Positions 21,822-31,498 of a stretch of DNA of 64,000 nucleotides are shown one piece after another; positions within the stretch are counted from its first letter, which is position 1; each line of letters opens with the position of its first letter. The notes beneath the pieces were generated by a model. It was not told the DNA's origin. It ran no database searches and saw only the letters and a list, made by a program, of their open reading frames with translations. The translations under genes and the position numbers were made by a program. This DNA comes from Labyrinthula sp. Ha. Its lineage: Eukaryota; Sar; Bigyra; Labyrinthulida; Labyrinthulaceae. Where the stretch lies: the NCBI GenBank assembly GCA_015227615.1, contig JAALGZ010000014.1, positions 558,001 to 622,000 on the forward strand, read 5' to 3'.

Positions 21822-22346
21822 TTAGAGTGTACGTTTTTTTAAACGGAAAGCATCTCCGCCATTTAAATAATATTTTTCCATTCTCTTATCTTTAATAAAT
21901 CCAAATCTTTGATAAAGTTGAATAGCTGAAGTATTTTTAGTTTCTGTTTCAAGAACAACCTCAACACAATCTGCTTTTTGAAGTGCCTCGATTGCTGCTG
22001 TAACAAGTTTCGAACCAATACCAGCCCTTCTATATTTTTCATCTACCGTCAGCATTCCAATATATCCTCTGTTGTATTCTTTAGGAGATGAATTTTCTGT
22101 TTCTTCTCCTTCTTCTGTTTTTTTTGTTTGTTCCTTCACTTTTCTCTTATCGATTTTACAAACCACAACACCAACAAGAGCTTCTCCGTCAAATGCCAGG
22201 AAAGAAAGTTCAGGAAAACTGTTTAAAAAATAACGATACGTAAAGACTGAATATGGTTCTGATAAATCTTTTCCAATAAGTGCTTTAATCAGAACAATAT
22301 CCTTTTCACCCTCGTAATTTCTGTATTTGATCTTTTGGTTCTGCAT
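21822..22346 (-). CDS. NAA30: N-alpha-acetyltransferase NAA30 (NatC catalytic subunit)
   Basis: Single exon, 174 residues from the ATG at 22346 (MQNQKIKYRNYEGE). The frame is open further upstream, but that part is low-complexity. GNAT fold throughout: the substrate-side block LSEPYSVFTYRYFLNSFPEL, the strand GYIGMLTVDEKYR, the acetyl-CoA loop RRAGIGSKL near 108, then EVVLETETKNTSAIQLYQRF, GFIKDKR and the NAA30-specific YYLNGGDAFRLK end. A lysine- and glutamate-rich insert sits at about 75-95. Role: with NAA35 and NAA38 it acetylates N-termini that begin Met followed by a large hydrophobic residue, co-translationally. The match is strong along the whole length. Confidence 0.94.
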   Translation of the reverse strand: MQNQKIKYRNYEGEKDIVLIKALIGKDLSEPYSVFTYRYFLNSFPELSFLAFDGEALVGVVVCKIDKRKVKEQTKKTEEGEETENSSPKEYNRGYIGMLTVDEKYRRAGIGSKLVTAAIEALQKADCVEVVLETETKNTSAIQLYQRFGFIKDKRMEKYYLNGGDAFRLKKRTL

Positions 22347-24217
22347 TTTTTGGGTAGTTTTTTTTTTACTTAGGAGCTTTTCACGCCTCGTGATTTGATT
22401 GGTTGAATTATATTTTGGGCTATGTAGAAATATAAAAGTACTTAAACAAGATTTCGAACACAAACACACAAGAATGCAAACAAAGAACGCAAAACATTAC
22501 AAAAAAAACAAACCTATAACAAATAAGCTAATATGGTAGTTGCACCCTGCAGAGGCTTAGTTTAGCTGGTGAACTAGTAGTGACAATAAAAAAGTATGCA
22601 GCAGGACGATTTAAAGTATTTAAGAAGAGTTCTCACAACCTTTCGATGACAGATTCAACAAACAACTTGGATCAGGTACTGAAAAACTTTAAAGATGTAG
22701 AATTATATATGCGGAATTAAGCAAAATTGTCTGTTTGGGTTAGACATTAGATTTAATTTGGCTGGAAAAGTCTGTGTTTTTGTTGTAATTAACCTAAGTC
22801 ACTTTGGATATGAGTTTAAACTTATCTAAATATGAAAAAAAAAGTTTCGGAGCTCACAAGTAATCTAGTTTAATTTATTCACAGAGTCAAAAGTCAAAGA
22901 AAACTGTCACTCCCACAGAACTGGCTCTTTCAAGAGAATTCCCTGTTATTTTGCTTGATAAAAACTTCTCTAAAGAGAGATGAAAAAGGAAAAGGCCATA
23001 AAGAAAGATATAGGAGACACAAATATGAAAGCCTTAATGTCATGTAGTAAAAGATGTATGACTACAGGTGAAACTCTGATGATTTAGTTCAACAAAACTA
23101 CAAATGATCTAGCATGATTAAATGGATTAACATTTGAAGAAAATATTCAGGAACACCATGATGGTCTCTATTCCGACTGTAGTCAAATAGATACCACATG
23201 CTATATTGCGACTCAAAAACTGTTAATTATGCTCTCTGTAGATGTGGATTATTTTATGAATGTTTTTTTGCTGTATTCTTATAAATCAATAACACCAAGA
23301 ATTTTATCAAAGGCTTCAAAATACATACCTTGAGAAATACTTAAGTAATTTTGAGCGATGAATCCAAGATTTTAGTCCGGGTGGCTAGATAATTACATGT
23401 TGTGCATTTGCAGTGTAATAAGCATGTTCTATCATCGTTTGGATCCCACTCAAGTGTGGATCCTTTTTTTGAAGCTCTTAAAATTAATTTCACCAATAAT
23501 ACCCAGCAAAATTTCCTACAAAGAATAATAAAAGAGAAATAAACTCTGTATTGGACACTTACTCAGTAGAGTTTGGCTTTTTAGTAAGAACGCCATTCAC
23601 CCTTTAGTTTTCATGTACAGTAAGTTTAAACCTAAAAAAACTTGAATTATATCACAAAAAAGCTGGAATTCAGATGAAGTGGCAACATTTCTTGATGATC
23701 TTGTTACAGAGTTAGAACTGAAACCTTTCCGAAATTGAAACGATACATATCGTAAAGATGCAACTGTATCAGACGAGATACATAAATAGCTTCAATTTAA
23801 AAACTGTGAAGTTTACAATTACTATATCCAAGTAGAAAATCTGAAGCTGAATATTAATTTGTTAAAAAGAAGGGTAAAATAGGTTACATCGCGAAAATTT
23901 TTGAAGAAAATAAAAAAATTGTTACTATCATTCGTGTCCTGCTCAAAAGAACATTTACTTTCCCTGCAGACGCTGGCAGAATCTGTATTAAGAAAAAGTG
24001 GCCATATTTGAGAATTAATTTTTCCTGGAAGATGGAAATATTAAGAACATCTGTTTTTGATAAAGAATTTAGAAATCTTGGTAGCTTTCCTGTATCAGTA
24101 TCTAATACGATAGAGTTCAAATTCCATTATAAAAATATAGAAAACCTGAAAGCCCCAGCTAAATCATCTTCAAAATCTTCAGATCTCATGTCGCAATCTA
24201 AGTTGTTTTGCAAATAA
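22347..24217 (+). pseudogene. Decayed coding sequence of unknown origin
   Basis: Several plus-strand stretches read like protein but have no start and are separated by stops. About 22533-22720 includes AAGRFKVFKKSSHNLSMTDS. About 22884-22985 includes TPTELALSREFPVILLDKN. About 23860-24217 is open for roughly 115 codons, beginning KIGYIAKIFEENKKIVTIIR. The last piece is faintly like a BAH-type domain (YIAKI.E....), but that is weak. The gaps are too long for the 19-31-nt introns used here, so I read these as old debris, perhaps of the MULE relic further right. The first 150 bases are the upstream region of NAA30. Confidence 0.3.
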
Positions 24218-25500
24218 GATTTTCATTCCGATGAAACGTGGAGAAAGTCATTTTTGCGGCCCGAATGATGCGAATGTCTTTAATACAAAATTTAAATGGC
24301 GCATTTGAGAAGTTTTCTCATTATCAAACAAGTCTTTTACAAGAGTTGCCATTGAGTATACTATCATCTGTCATATGAAACACAAAATTCAAGGGTGAGG
24401 CTAAGGTTAATGTTTCACATCCAACCTTCAATTCCTAATTTTTAACATTGTCTTTTCCTTGAAGTTTGAACTTTCTTTTCTCCAAATCATAGCTTTAACT
24501 CGGAGTTTTTAATTTCAAACCCCAGACTCTAAACAAAACCCCTCCGTGGAGTATATGTTCTGAATGTAAGGCACTCACAATCTCTCACCTCTTGAAGTAT
24601 ATTTGAATTGAAATTAGAACCTTGAAAAGATGTGCTTAGAATTGAATTCAGAACTTTCATTGATTTCAATAGAAATGCTAGACAACTTACTCTCCTAATT
24701 AAATACCGACAGAGTATTTTCTATAGCTAATCCTCTAATCATAAAGTCGGCTTCAATTTAAAACATTTACAAGTCTCCAACAGTACAAACATATCTTTCA
24801 ATTTTAATACCCTCTTCTTCTTTCTTGTATAATTATTTTCATTTAATGAATGTAGATACATTTTAAATCTTTGAACCAGATACTCTTACATTACCGTGCT
24901 CACCAATATTTAAGAGATATATAATAACTCTGATCCCTTTTTCCATCCATGAATTAGAAAGCCCTTTCTCTTGCCAATGCTTAATTTCTAATAGCTGTAC
25001 TTATACTTTTCTGCGATCAAAGGATGAAACATTTCAAACCGTCTCCGTCGAAATCTTGTCTGATAAATTCTTGAAATAATCCACTTCGAATCAGCTTAAA
25101 ATAATTTTTGAACCCTCGTCTTGCATATGTTACATCTCAATAGCTAACAAAAAACTTCATTAGAGTCTTATGTTAAGTTTTTTCTTAGGCTAGAGTTTTT
25201 CTTATTCTTAATTTGACTTTTGTGATGTGTGGTTACCAAACTTGGACTTTTTATTAGCTTCAAACTTCTATACATTGATATTTTGCTTAATCTATGATAG
25301 GGCACAATGTATTCGTGTACCTAATACAGTTGATGGTAGCTTGGAAATTTTTCTTTACTTCCCTTTTAGTTTAAATAGATCTTATTTAATCTTGGGGCAT
25401 ATATAACTTTCTTAATGACTTTTACTTTTACTTTGGATTTGATTTTTCGAAATTTAATTTTGCGTAGTTTGCAAGGAACCACTGAAAATATCGGCAAGAA
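24218..25500. other. AT-rich sequence without recognisable content
   Basis: No reading frame with coding character and no structured RNA or repeat seen. Short T- and A-runs are common. Confidence 0.5.
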
Positions 25501-25964
25501 ATGCCTCAAAGTGAAAAAAAACGGCTTTTGTATTTAGTTTCAGCATCTATCAAAGAGTTAAACTCAGAACTCAGGCTGCAAATAGGACTGGTAGAAAATT
25601 GGAATATATATGATAGAAACAAGAACATTCTTATTAGCATTAACGATAAAAAAAGCAAATAATTATAATTAGAGTTGTTTATCGTTTTATAGCACTGAGT
25701 TTTTTCAACAGTAGAAGACTGTTATTACCACTAGCATTAGGCCGAAGATAAACCATAATTCTAAGCTCTAACAACTCACAGGTACACCAAAATACGGGAT
25801 CTTTTTCTTGACTCCGGAGGCAAAAATTCCTCAAGATGTTGTTGACCAAAGCAATTTCCCTGAGTCTGGTTTCTTTAACCTTAATTTCCAAGGTGAAAAA
25901 ATTGAAATCTCCAGAGGCAAAACCAATACTAGGCTCAGAATCAAAATTTTGAGAGCAAAATAAT
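25501..25964 (+). pseudogene. Two short coding-like frames with similar 3' ends
   Basis: A 54-codon frame at 25501 (MPQSEKKRLLYLVSASIKEL...) and a second frame of about 55 codons ending at 25962 (PQDVVDQSNFPESGFFNLNF, then GEKIEISRGKTNTRL). Both end in nearly the same bases (AAATAATTATAATTA just after each stop), which hints at a local duplication. No splice within the usual 19-31-nt size joins them. The family is not recognised. This could be a small gene with unusual introns or debris. Confidence 0.25.
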
Positions 25965-26811
25965 TATAATTAAGAACTCAACCTATTGAAAAACAAGACT
26001 GCAAGGTGACAAACTACTGACTAAGGCTTGAAGACGCCCAAAACTCGTTTAGAACTTAAAGCAAAGAAATCGAACCAGAGCTAGCTATTTTACCACAGAA
26101 AAAAAATGATAGATGCGATTAATAGAGCCGCAATTTGAAGATTTAAGTAGAAGATCGATACTTCCCGCAGTTTTCACGAGGAATTTAGCCATAAAAATTA
26201 AAGTGAAACCGAAAAGGATTGAAAAAATGAAAAATAAAAAGCAGCTCGGATAAGTATTGCTTGCTTCAGGTAAACATTAAGTGAAATTGTGGTACCTCAA
26301 AGCACATTGTCGCCCTAATCAATGAGAGTTACTGCAATAATGAGGCTACAGCACTTGGAAATATAAAATGCCCAGTAGTTAACAGGGTATGAGCAGAGTA
26401 TGATTATACATAGAGGAGCGGCTCACACTGGAATTCTCTGGGAGGATCTTTCACTGTGTATTAATTTTCTAAACACATTATTTAACAAGAAATTGATAGG
26501 GAAGATAATGAAAAAAACAAAGAAGAAACTAATAACACTGACCATACTAACATTAATAAGTTAATTAACTGTAAGAATAGGTGGTTAAAGCGTAGAGACA
26601 TATTTTTTCTAAGCTGAGATTACCCAAAAGACGGTACGATGATGCTAAATGAACACAACTTACACGAGGACCTTCTAAAAAACAAAAAAATATTTCCTGT
26701 GACACCATCAAGAGAGATATACCACCTAACATGAGTAAATATTGCTTTGAAAGTATCTAGATTTTCGAAATTTAATGCTTATAGTAGGTCATTAACTTTA
26801 ATTGCACGACA
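25965..26811. other. Intergenic, nothing recognised
   Basis: Short broken frames rich in Lys and Arg occur near 26150-26270. Nothing else was seen. Confidence 0.4.
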
Positions 26812-27081
26812 ATGAAGAAAGAAACAAGGGTTGATATAGTTGTAGGGTTGAAAATGTTTGGATTGCATAAGGCAGAGGTAAGCACTACGGATGGTAGCAA
26901 GGCAATAGAGAAAGCCGCGGGGGAATTTGGTGCAACGTGTGTTCTCTGCAGAAAGCATTTTCTTCTAATGTTAAATACAGCTAAATATAGTCTGAAGGCA
27001 TTGGAGGGGTTAAAGCTAACCTCTAATCGGCGACAAGAACTAGTGCTTCACAAGCTACCTGAGTCAAGACTGGAGATTTGA
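26812..27081 (+). mobile_element. MULE-type transposase relic, copy 2
   Basis: An 89-codon plus-strand frame. Residues 10-50 read GLKMFGLHKAEVSTTDGSKA, then IEKAAGEFGATCVLCRKHF. This is the second-Asp region of a MULE/FAR1-type DDE transposase (P/E.V..TDg..A...A...F.....C..H), with the C-x2-H pair kept (CRKH). It aligns with the relic at 12575-12723. The frame stops soon after and no other domain is intact around it. No terminal inverted repeat was identified. Confidence 0.6.
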
Positions 27082-28228
27082 CTTGGCGCTTCCATAACGG
27101 ACACAAGTAAAGCGGGTAGAAGTTATGCAAAATTTGGATTACCTGTCTCTTGAAGAATGAGTAGTAAAGACAGCTGCATTGAAACACTAAATGTGTAACT
27201 ATTAAGAGAAATGTGGTAGCTTCTCTGTATGCTCTATAATAGGCAGTCAGAAAGTTATCTGTCAGAAAAATATATAGGATCAAAGCAAGACATAGAGCAG
27301 GATTAACATAGTCTGACGATACAGCTGAAGAAAGGGATGAGATGATAGAGAGTCTTTGAGGCAAAAAAGCTTATGAATCACTGGTAGATGTAAATTCTAA
27401 ACCATTCACAGCAACTTAGTCGAAGAACACGTAATCTGAAAAAAATGTCTAAGTATAGTTAATTAACAGAGAGTTAAATTTAATCCAGATCGGTACTTAA
27501 TCTAAAGTTTAATTATAAAACAAGGACTTCTGAAAAACAGGTTTTCAAAAGCTTCTGTGGGTTTTATTGTACAATCTATAATATGAAAAAAACAACCCCT
27601 TGCCCTCCATTAAGAAAAGCAATGGTGAGCTTCTAGCATCCTCCACTAGGTGTAGGTGCAGACATATTCTGAGAATACCTTAGAAAGTTTATTTAGGAGC
27701 TATGACTGGTTTCACAAATCTAATATTGTTACTTGGAATGATAATTAAGAAGAAGAGGGTACTTCCATGGAAAGGATTGTGTAACTTTTTTTTTCTCGTG
27801 GCACTACAACTCATTTGAGTAATAGAGTAACTAAAAAAAATGAAAAGTAATAAGAAGAAAATTAAAAAGGATTGATACAAAATTTGAGTAGTAAGCAACA
27901 TAGAGATAGGGATTTCTGAGCTATTTCCAATGAAAGCAATTCTCATGAGTAATTCATAAAACTTTCACTCTCGAAAACTTAAAGAGTAGCCATATTATAC
28001 ATTTTTGAAACAAGTCGTGTTCTCCAGGAAAATCTAGCCATTGAAACCATAACCTATGAAATATATCCAAGAACTCCATATAGATTATTAAAAGAAAACT
28101 ATTATATGAGCTAAACTATAAGAAAATAAGTAGAAACTTTGTGGTAACTCTACTAACCTCGGTATCCTTAACAATACATGAGTCTTCACGAACGCCACCA
28201 TATAATCTACTAAACAAAACAAACACTC
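27082..28228. other. Gene-poor region
   Basis: May contain the rest of the transposon relic up to about 27400, but no frame is convincing. 27.4-28.2 kb is the AT-rich 3' flank of the coiled-coil gene. Confidence 0.45.
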
Positions 28229-29773
28229 TCACGGAAGAATTTTTTTTAATACAAATAGAATCATATTTTCTGATTTCATTAAATTAGGGTTAATCTGTTC
28301 AAGATCTTTTGCAGCAGGTGATTTCTTAAGTAGCTTCAATATTTCATTCTTAAACCATATGTGCTTTTTTTCAAAATCTGGTTTCTTTTCGAGAACTCTA
28401 TGACTCCATATTTTCTTAGGCGAAGTTAATCTTCCATCTTTATCAAGGGTATTGATAATCCAAATTAGCTTTTTCAAACACGGAATGAATAGTTCCTCAT
28501 TTTTTATTTCTAATAATGCACACGCTTCATACACAATGTCTTTCACGCCATTTTTCTTTACATCTTTTAACACACTTGTTTTAAACAACTTCTTCTTTCC
28601 TAAATATCTTTCTTTCAACTTATTGTAAATTTTTAAATTATTCTGCTTATTTGGGTTCTGATAAAAAATTTGATTGTTCTTATACTCTTCTTCTAGAATA
28701 AGCTCCAACAATGCAATCACATGTTCTTCTGCTAACTCATACTTTTCATTTAGCTTCTTATAGTATCTATTTCCTTTGTTAACTTTCAAATTCTCTTTCT
28801 CTATCCGGTCAATCTTTTCTTCCAAACTTTTAATCTTTCTATTCTTTTCCATTAACTTCTTATTAGTTTGCCCGATTATGGATTCCAAATATCCTAGTTT
28901 ACTCATTAGGCTTCTATCTTTCTTCATTTCCTTTCCACTTCTGACCTTTTCTGCTTCCCAAAGCTTACTCTGTAGCTCCTTAACCTTATTTCTCAAACCT
29001 TCATTTTCCAAATTCAACTCTTTACTTTCAGAAGAAATACTGGTAAGTGGTTCAGATCGACTTGAATCTATTCGTGAAACACTCTTCCCAGACCCTATGA
29101 AGGAGTTTCTTAAATCATGAAGTTTTAAACTTGAAGTTTTCGTAGGCAAGTATTCTGTATTCATCTTTCTCGGTGTTTTATGCTGCTTTGAAGCAAGAGA
29201 TTTGTGGGCAAGAAATTGTTCATGAATTTGCTTCTGGTAGCGTTCTTTCAGTTGAATTTTATCTTCTTCCAATGATTTTACCCTGTTCTCAGATTTCTTC
29301 AACTTTTTTTCTAACTTATCAGCTTTTGACTTTAGAAAAGATATATCCGATAAATATTTGTATTCTTGTTCACTTTTGTGTAATAGTGGAGTTTCTCTAA
29401 GTGTAAACTTAGGTATATCAGAAGAAGGCTTTTGTGTTTGGGTGTGGATCGGTTTTGTTTCAACCGTATTGACTTCAGTAAGTGTCAGGTCCATTTGAAT
29501 TTCATCCTTAATTTTATTTGGAGTCTCTAAGTTTTTAATTTCAACGAAAACTGGTGTTTGATTATCAGGAACAGGAGCATCTACTTTTTCTTTTTGTTGA
29601 GTTTCCTCAGGACGAAAGATAGTTTCAGAAGACTCAGCCAAGATATTATCAAGTCTTGTATCATCTATTGAAGTTTCATTTAATTTATTATTCAGGATGT
29701 TTTCAAGGCGAGTTAAGCGAAGTTCAAGTGAATCTGGTTCTGATGTGTTTGATATACTTTTTGATTTATCCAT
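28229..29773 (-). CDS. Coiled-coil protein, 514 residues, unknown family
   Basis: Intronless. The ATG at 29773 begins MDKSKSISNTSEPDSLELRL. Residues 20-35 form a short leucine-patterned helix; 45-140 is acidic and Pro/Thr-rich, probably disordered. A first coiled coil spans about 140-195 and a Ser-rich linker 200-260. A second long coiled coil covers about 265-365 (heptads such as LESIIGQTNKKLMEKNRKIK). A predominantly helical, non-repetitive C-terminal domain lies at 375-514 (EACALLEIKNEELFIPCLKK). The layout is that of centrosomal or cytoskeletal scaffold proteins, but no family is recognised. A TAACGG lies 18 bases upstream of the ATG. Confidence 0.8.
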   Translation of the reverse strand: MDKSKSISNTSEPDSLELRLTRLENILNNKLNETSIDDTRLDNILAESSETIFRPEETQQKEKVDAPVPDNQTPVFVEIKNLETPNKIKDEIQMDLTLTEVNTVETKPIHTQTQKPSSDIPKFTLRETPLLHKSEQEYKYLSDISFLKSKADKLEKKLKKSENRVKSLEEDKIQLKERYQKQIHEQFLAHKSLASKQHKTPRKMNTEYLPTKTSSLKLHDLRNSFIGSGKSVSRIDSSRSEPLTSISSESKELNLENEGLRNKVKELQSKLWEAEKVRSGKEMKKDRSLMSKLGYLESIIGQTNKKLMEKNRKIKSLEEKIDRIEKENLKVNKGNRYYKKLNEKYELAEEHVIALLELILEEEYKNNQIFYQNPNKQNNLKIYNKLKERYLGKKKLFKTSVLKDVKKNGVKDIVYEACALLEIKNEELFIPCLKKLIWIINTLDKDGRLTSPKKIWSHRVLEKKPDFEKKHIWFKNEILKLLKKSPAAKDLEQINPNLMKSENMILFVLKKILP

Positions 29774-31498
29774 GAAATTTTGTCTTGTCTATAACGGACA
29801 AGTTTAAGATACTTAGTATTAATCCAATGAAATCAGTTTATATAAGGAAGTCAGCCAATGAAATTGTTGTTATGCTTAGTTATAGTTAGGGTGTAGACTA
29901 CAGAGTAAGAAAAATTTATTATTGAGGAAAAGAGAATTGTCAAACTTAAACTCACTGGAAGCACATTTTTCAAGTTTTAAGGATCCTCAAAATTCCTCAG
30001 TCAATTCTTCAATCAGCACCTCATTCCTCACCAATATACTCTGAATAAAACCCTTACTGAAGAATCCTCAATGAATTAGCCAATCCTCACTTACTCCTTA
30101 CTCAAAGTAGTTTCAAGATTCACTCCGTCTGGCTCATTCAGGTGAAAAATTACTTAATGATGGGAAGGAACTTACGGTTACCCTCTCTGTGCACTCCCGC
30201 CCGTAGGAACTAAAAAAATAAGCCTTGTTAAGCTCTGAGTCGGAATTCTTAAAGAGTTGCGCAACCAATTCAAATTACAGTAAAACTTTTATGTCAAAAT
30301 TATGGGATGTGGGTGCTAAGGGGAGGAAGTGGACTCGGCACCATTGGTGACTTTATGTAGCTCCTCTTTGAAAGGAAACTTTTATTTAGCTCTAAGCAAA
30401 ACAACTAGATTGTTCACCTTTAGATTCTTCCTAATTTTGATGTATATTTCTTGAAGGTGAAGAACAAATGGCACTCAATTACCACAATGAGCCGAAGTTA
30501 GCGCGGTGAAACTTTAATATTTGCAACAGGTTGTGCTAGTATCCAGAAGATGTGAAAATAAAGTAAAATGTGTGTTGTCCCGTATTCATGCTAGTTCTCA
30601 TGTATAAACTGTTAGTATTAGAGAACTTCAGAGAAAGAAAAAATTTGCATGGACTCGAAGGCTCAGGATGAGAGATATGCAATCTTTTGGAATGAGCTAG
30701 CTCGCTGGAAATAGAGTTCATGAGTAGGAGCTTTGCTCCCGGCAGTGGAACTTCAGCATGTCGAAGGAAAAACTAAAACCTAGAGCTTGCTATTGCCCAT
30801 GCATATGAACTTGAATACCTGTTGATCGTCGTCGAAACTTTGGTTGCTCACACAACTTTCAACAAATTCATTGATATCACAGTGCAAAAGCGACAATGGT
30901 GTTTCAGGAACTCAATGAGAAAGAACATTAAGGAACAATAGTAAGAGGCAACCAAGCTTTTTTGAGAATTAACTACATGAGACCTAAGATTTTGCAGAAA
31001 AGCATTTTCTAGTATTATTGGCGTTAGTGAAAGGGCTCCAAAACTGTTACCAAATACCTAATTTCTTATCTCGAATCCAAAAACTCTACTTCGGATCAAG
31101 TGACATCATTACAATGGACAACGAAGAAGGACTTGGGTACGGCACTCTGGCGTTCTATCTACTTTAAAGAACAAAATTTTTATTTTTGCCATTGCTTTCT
31201 CAGTTCAAACAATTAGATAGAAAACTTTACTGATTTCTTATTACCCTCTTGCTATGTCCCAACTTTCAACAGAGTATATGTACTCTTTGGTCCTTAAATA
31301 AAACTCTGTTCCAAGTTTGCCAGTCTTGATCTTTTGATTGCCCAAAATGTTGCCTGGAATCCCGACGACTAGCTGTTAAAAAAACCAACCGAAAAGAAAA
31401 GCAAGAACTGTTTGGTTGAAACAATTGCAGTAAAAAAAGCGTAATAAAGCCCAAATTCAAGACAAAGGTAAGAACTTTCATAGAAGAAATATAACAAA
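29774..31498. other. 1.7-kb region between divergent genes
   Basis: Flanked by two divergent genes, so both promoters lie at its edges. A stretch at 29950-30120 is rich in TCCTCA/TCCTTA repeats of loose period. 30450-31000 has short plus-strand frames with some coding character (for example LELAIAHAYELEYLLIVVET) broken by stops, likely debris. The last 100 bases before the PP2C ATG are A-rich. Confidence 0.4.
29792..29797 (-). promoter_or_regulatory. CCGTTA motif upstream of coiled-coil gene
   Basis: Eighteen bases before the ATG at 29773, same orientation relative to the gene as the other sites. Confidence 0.35.
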
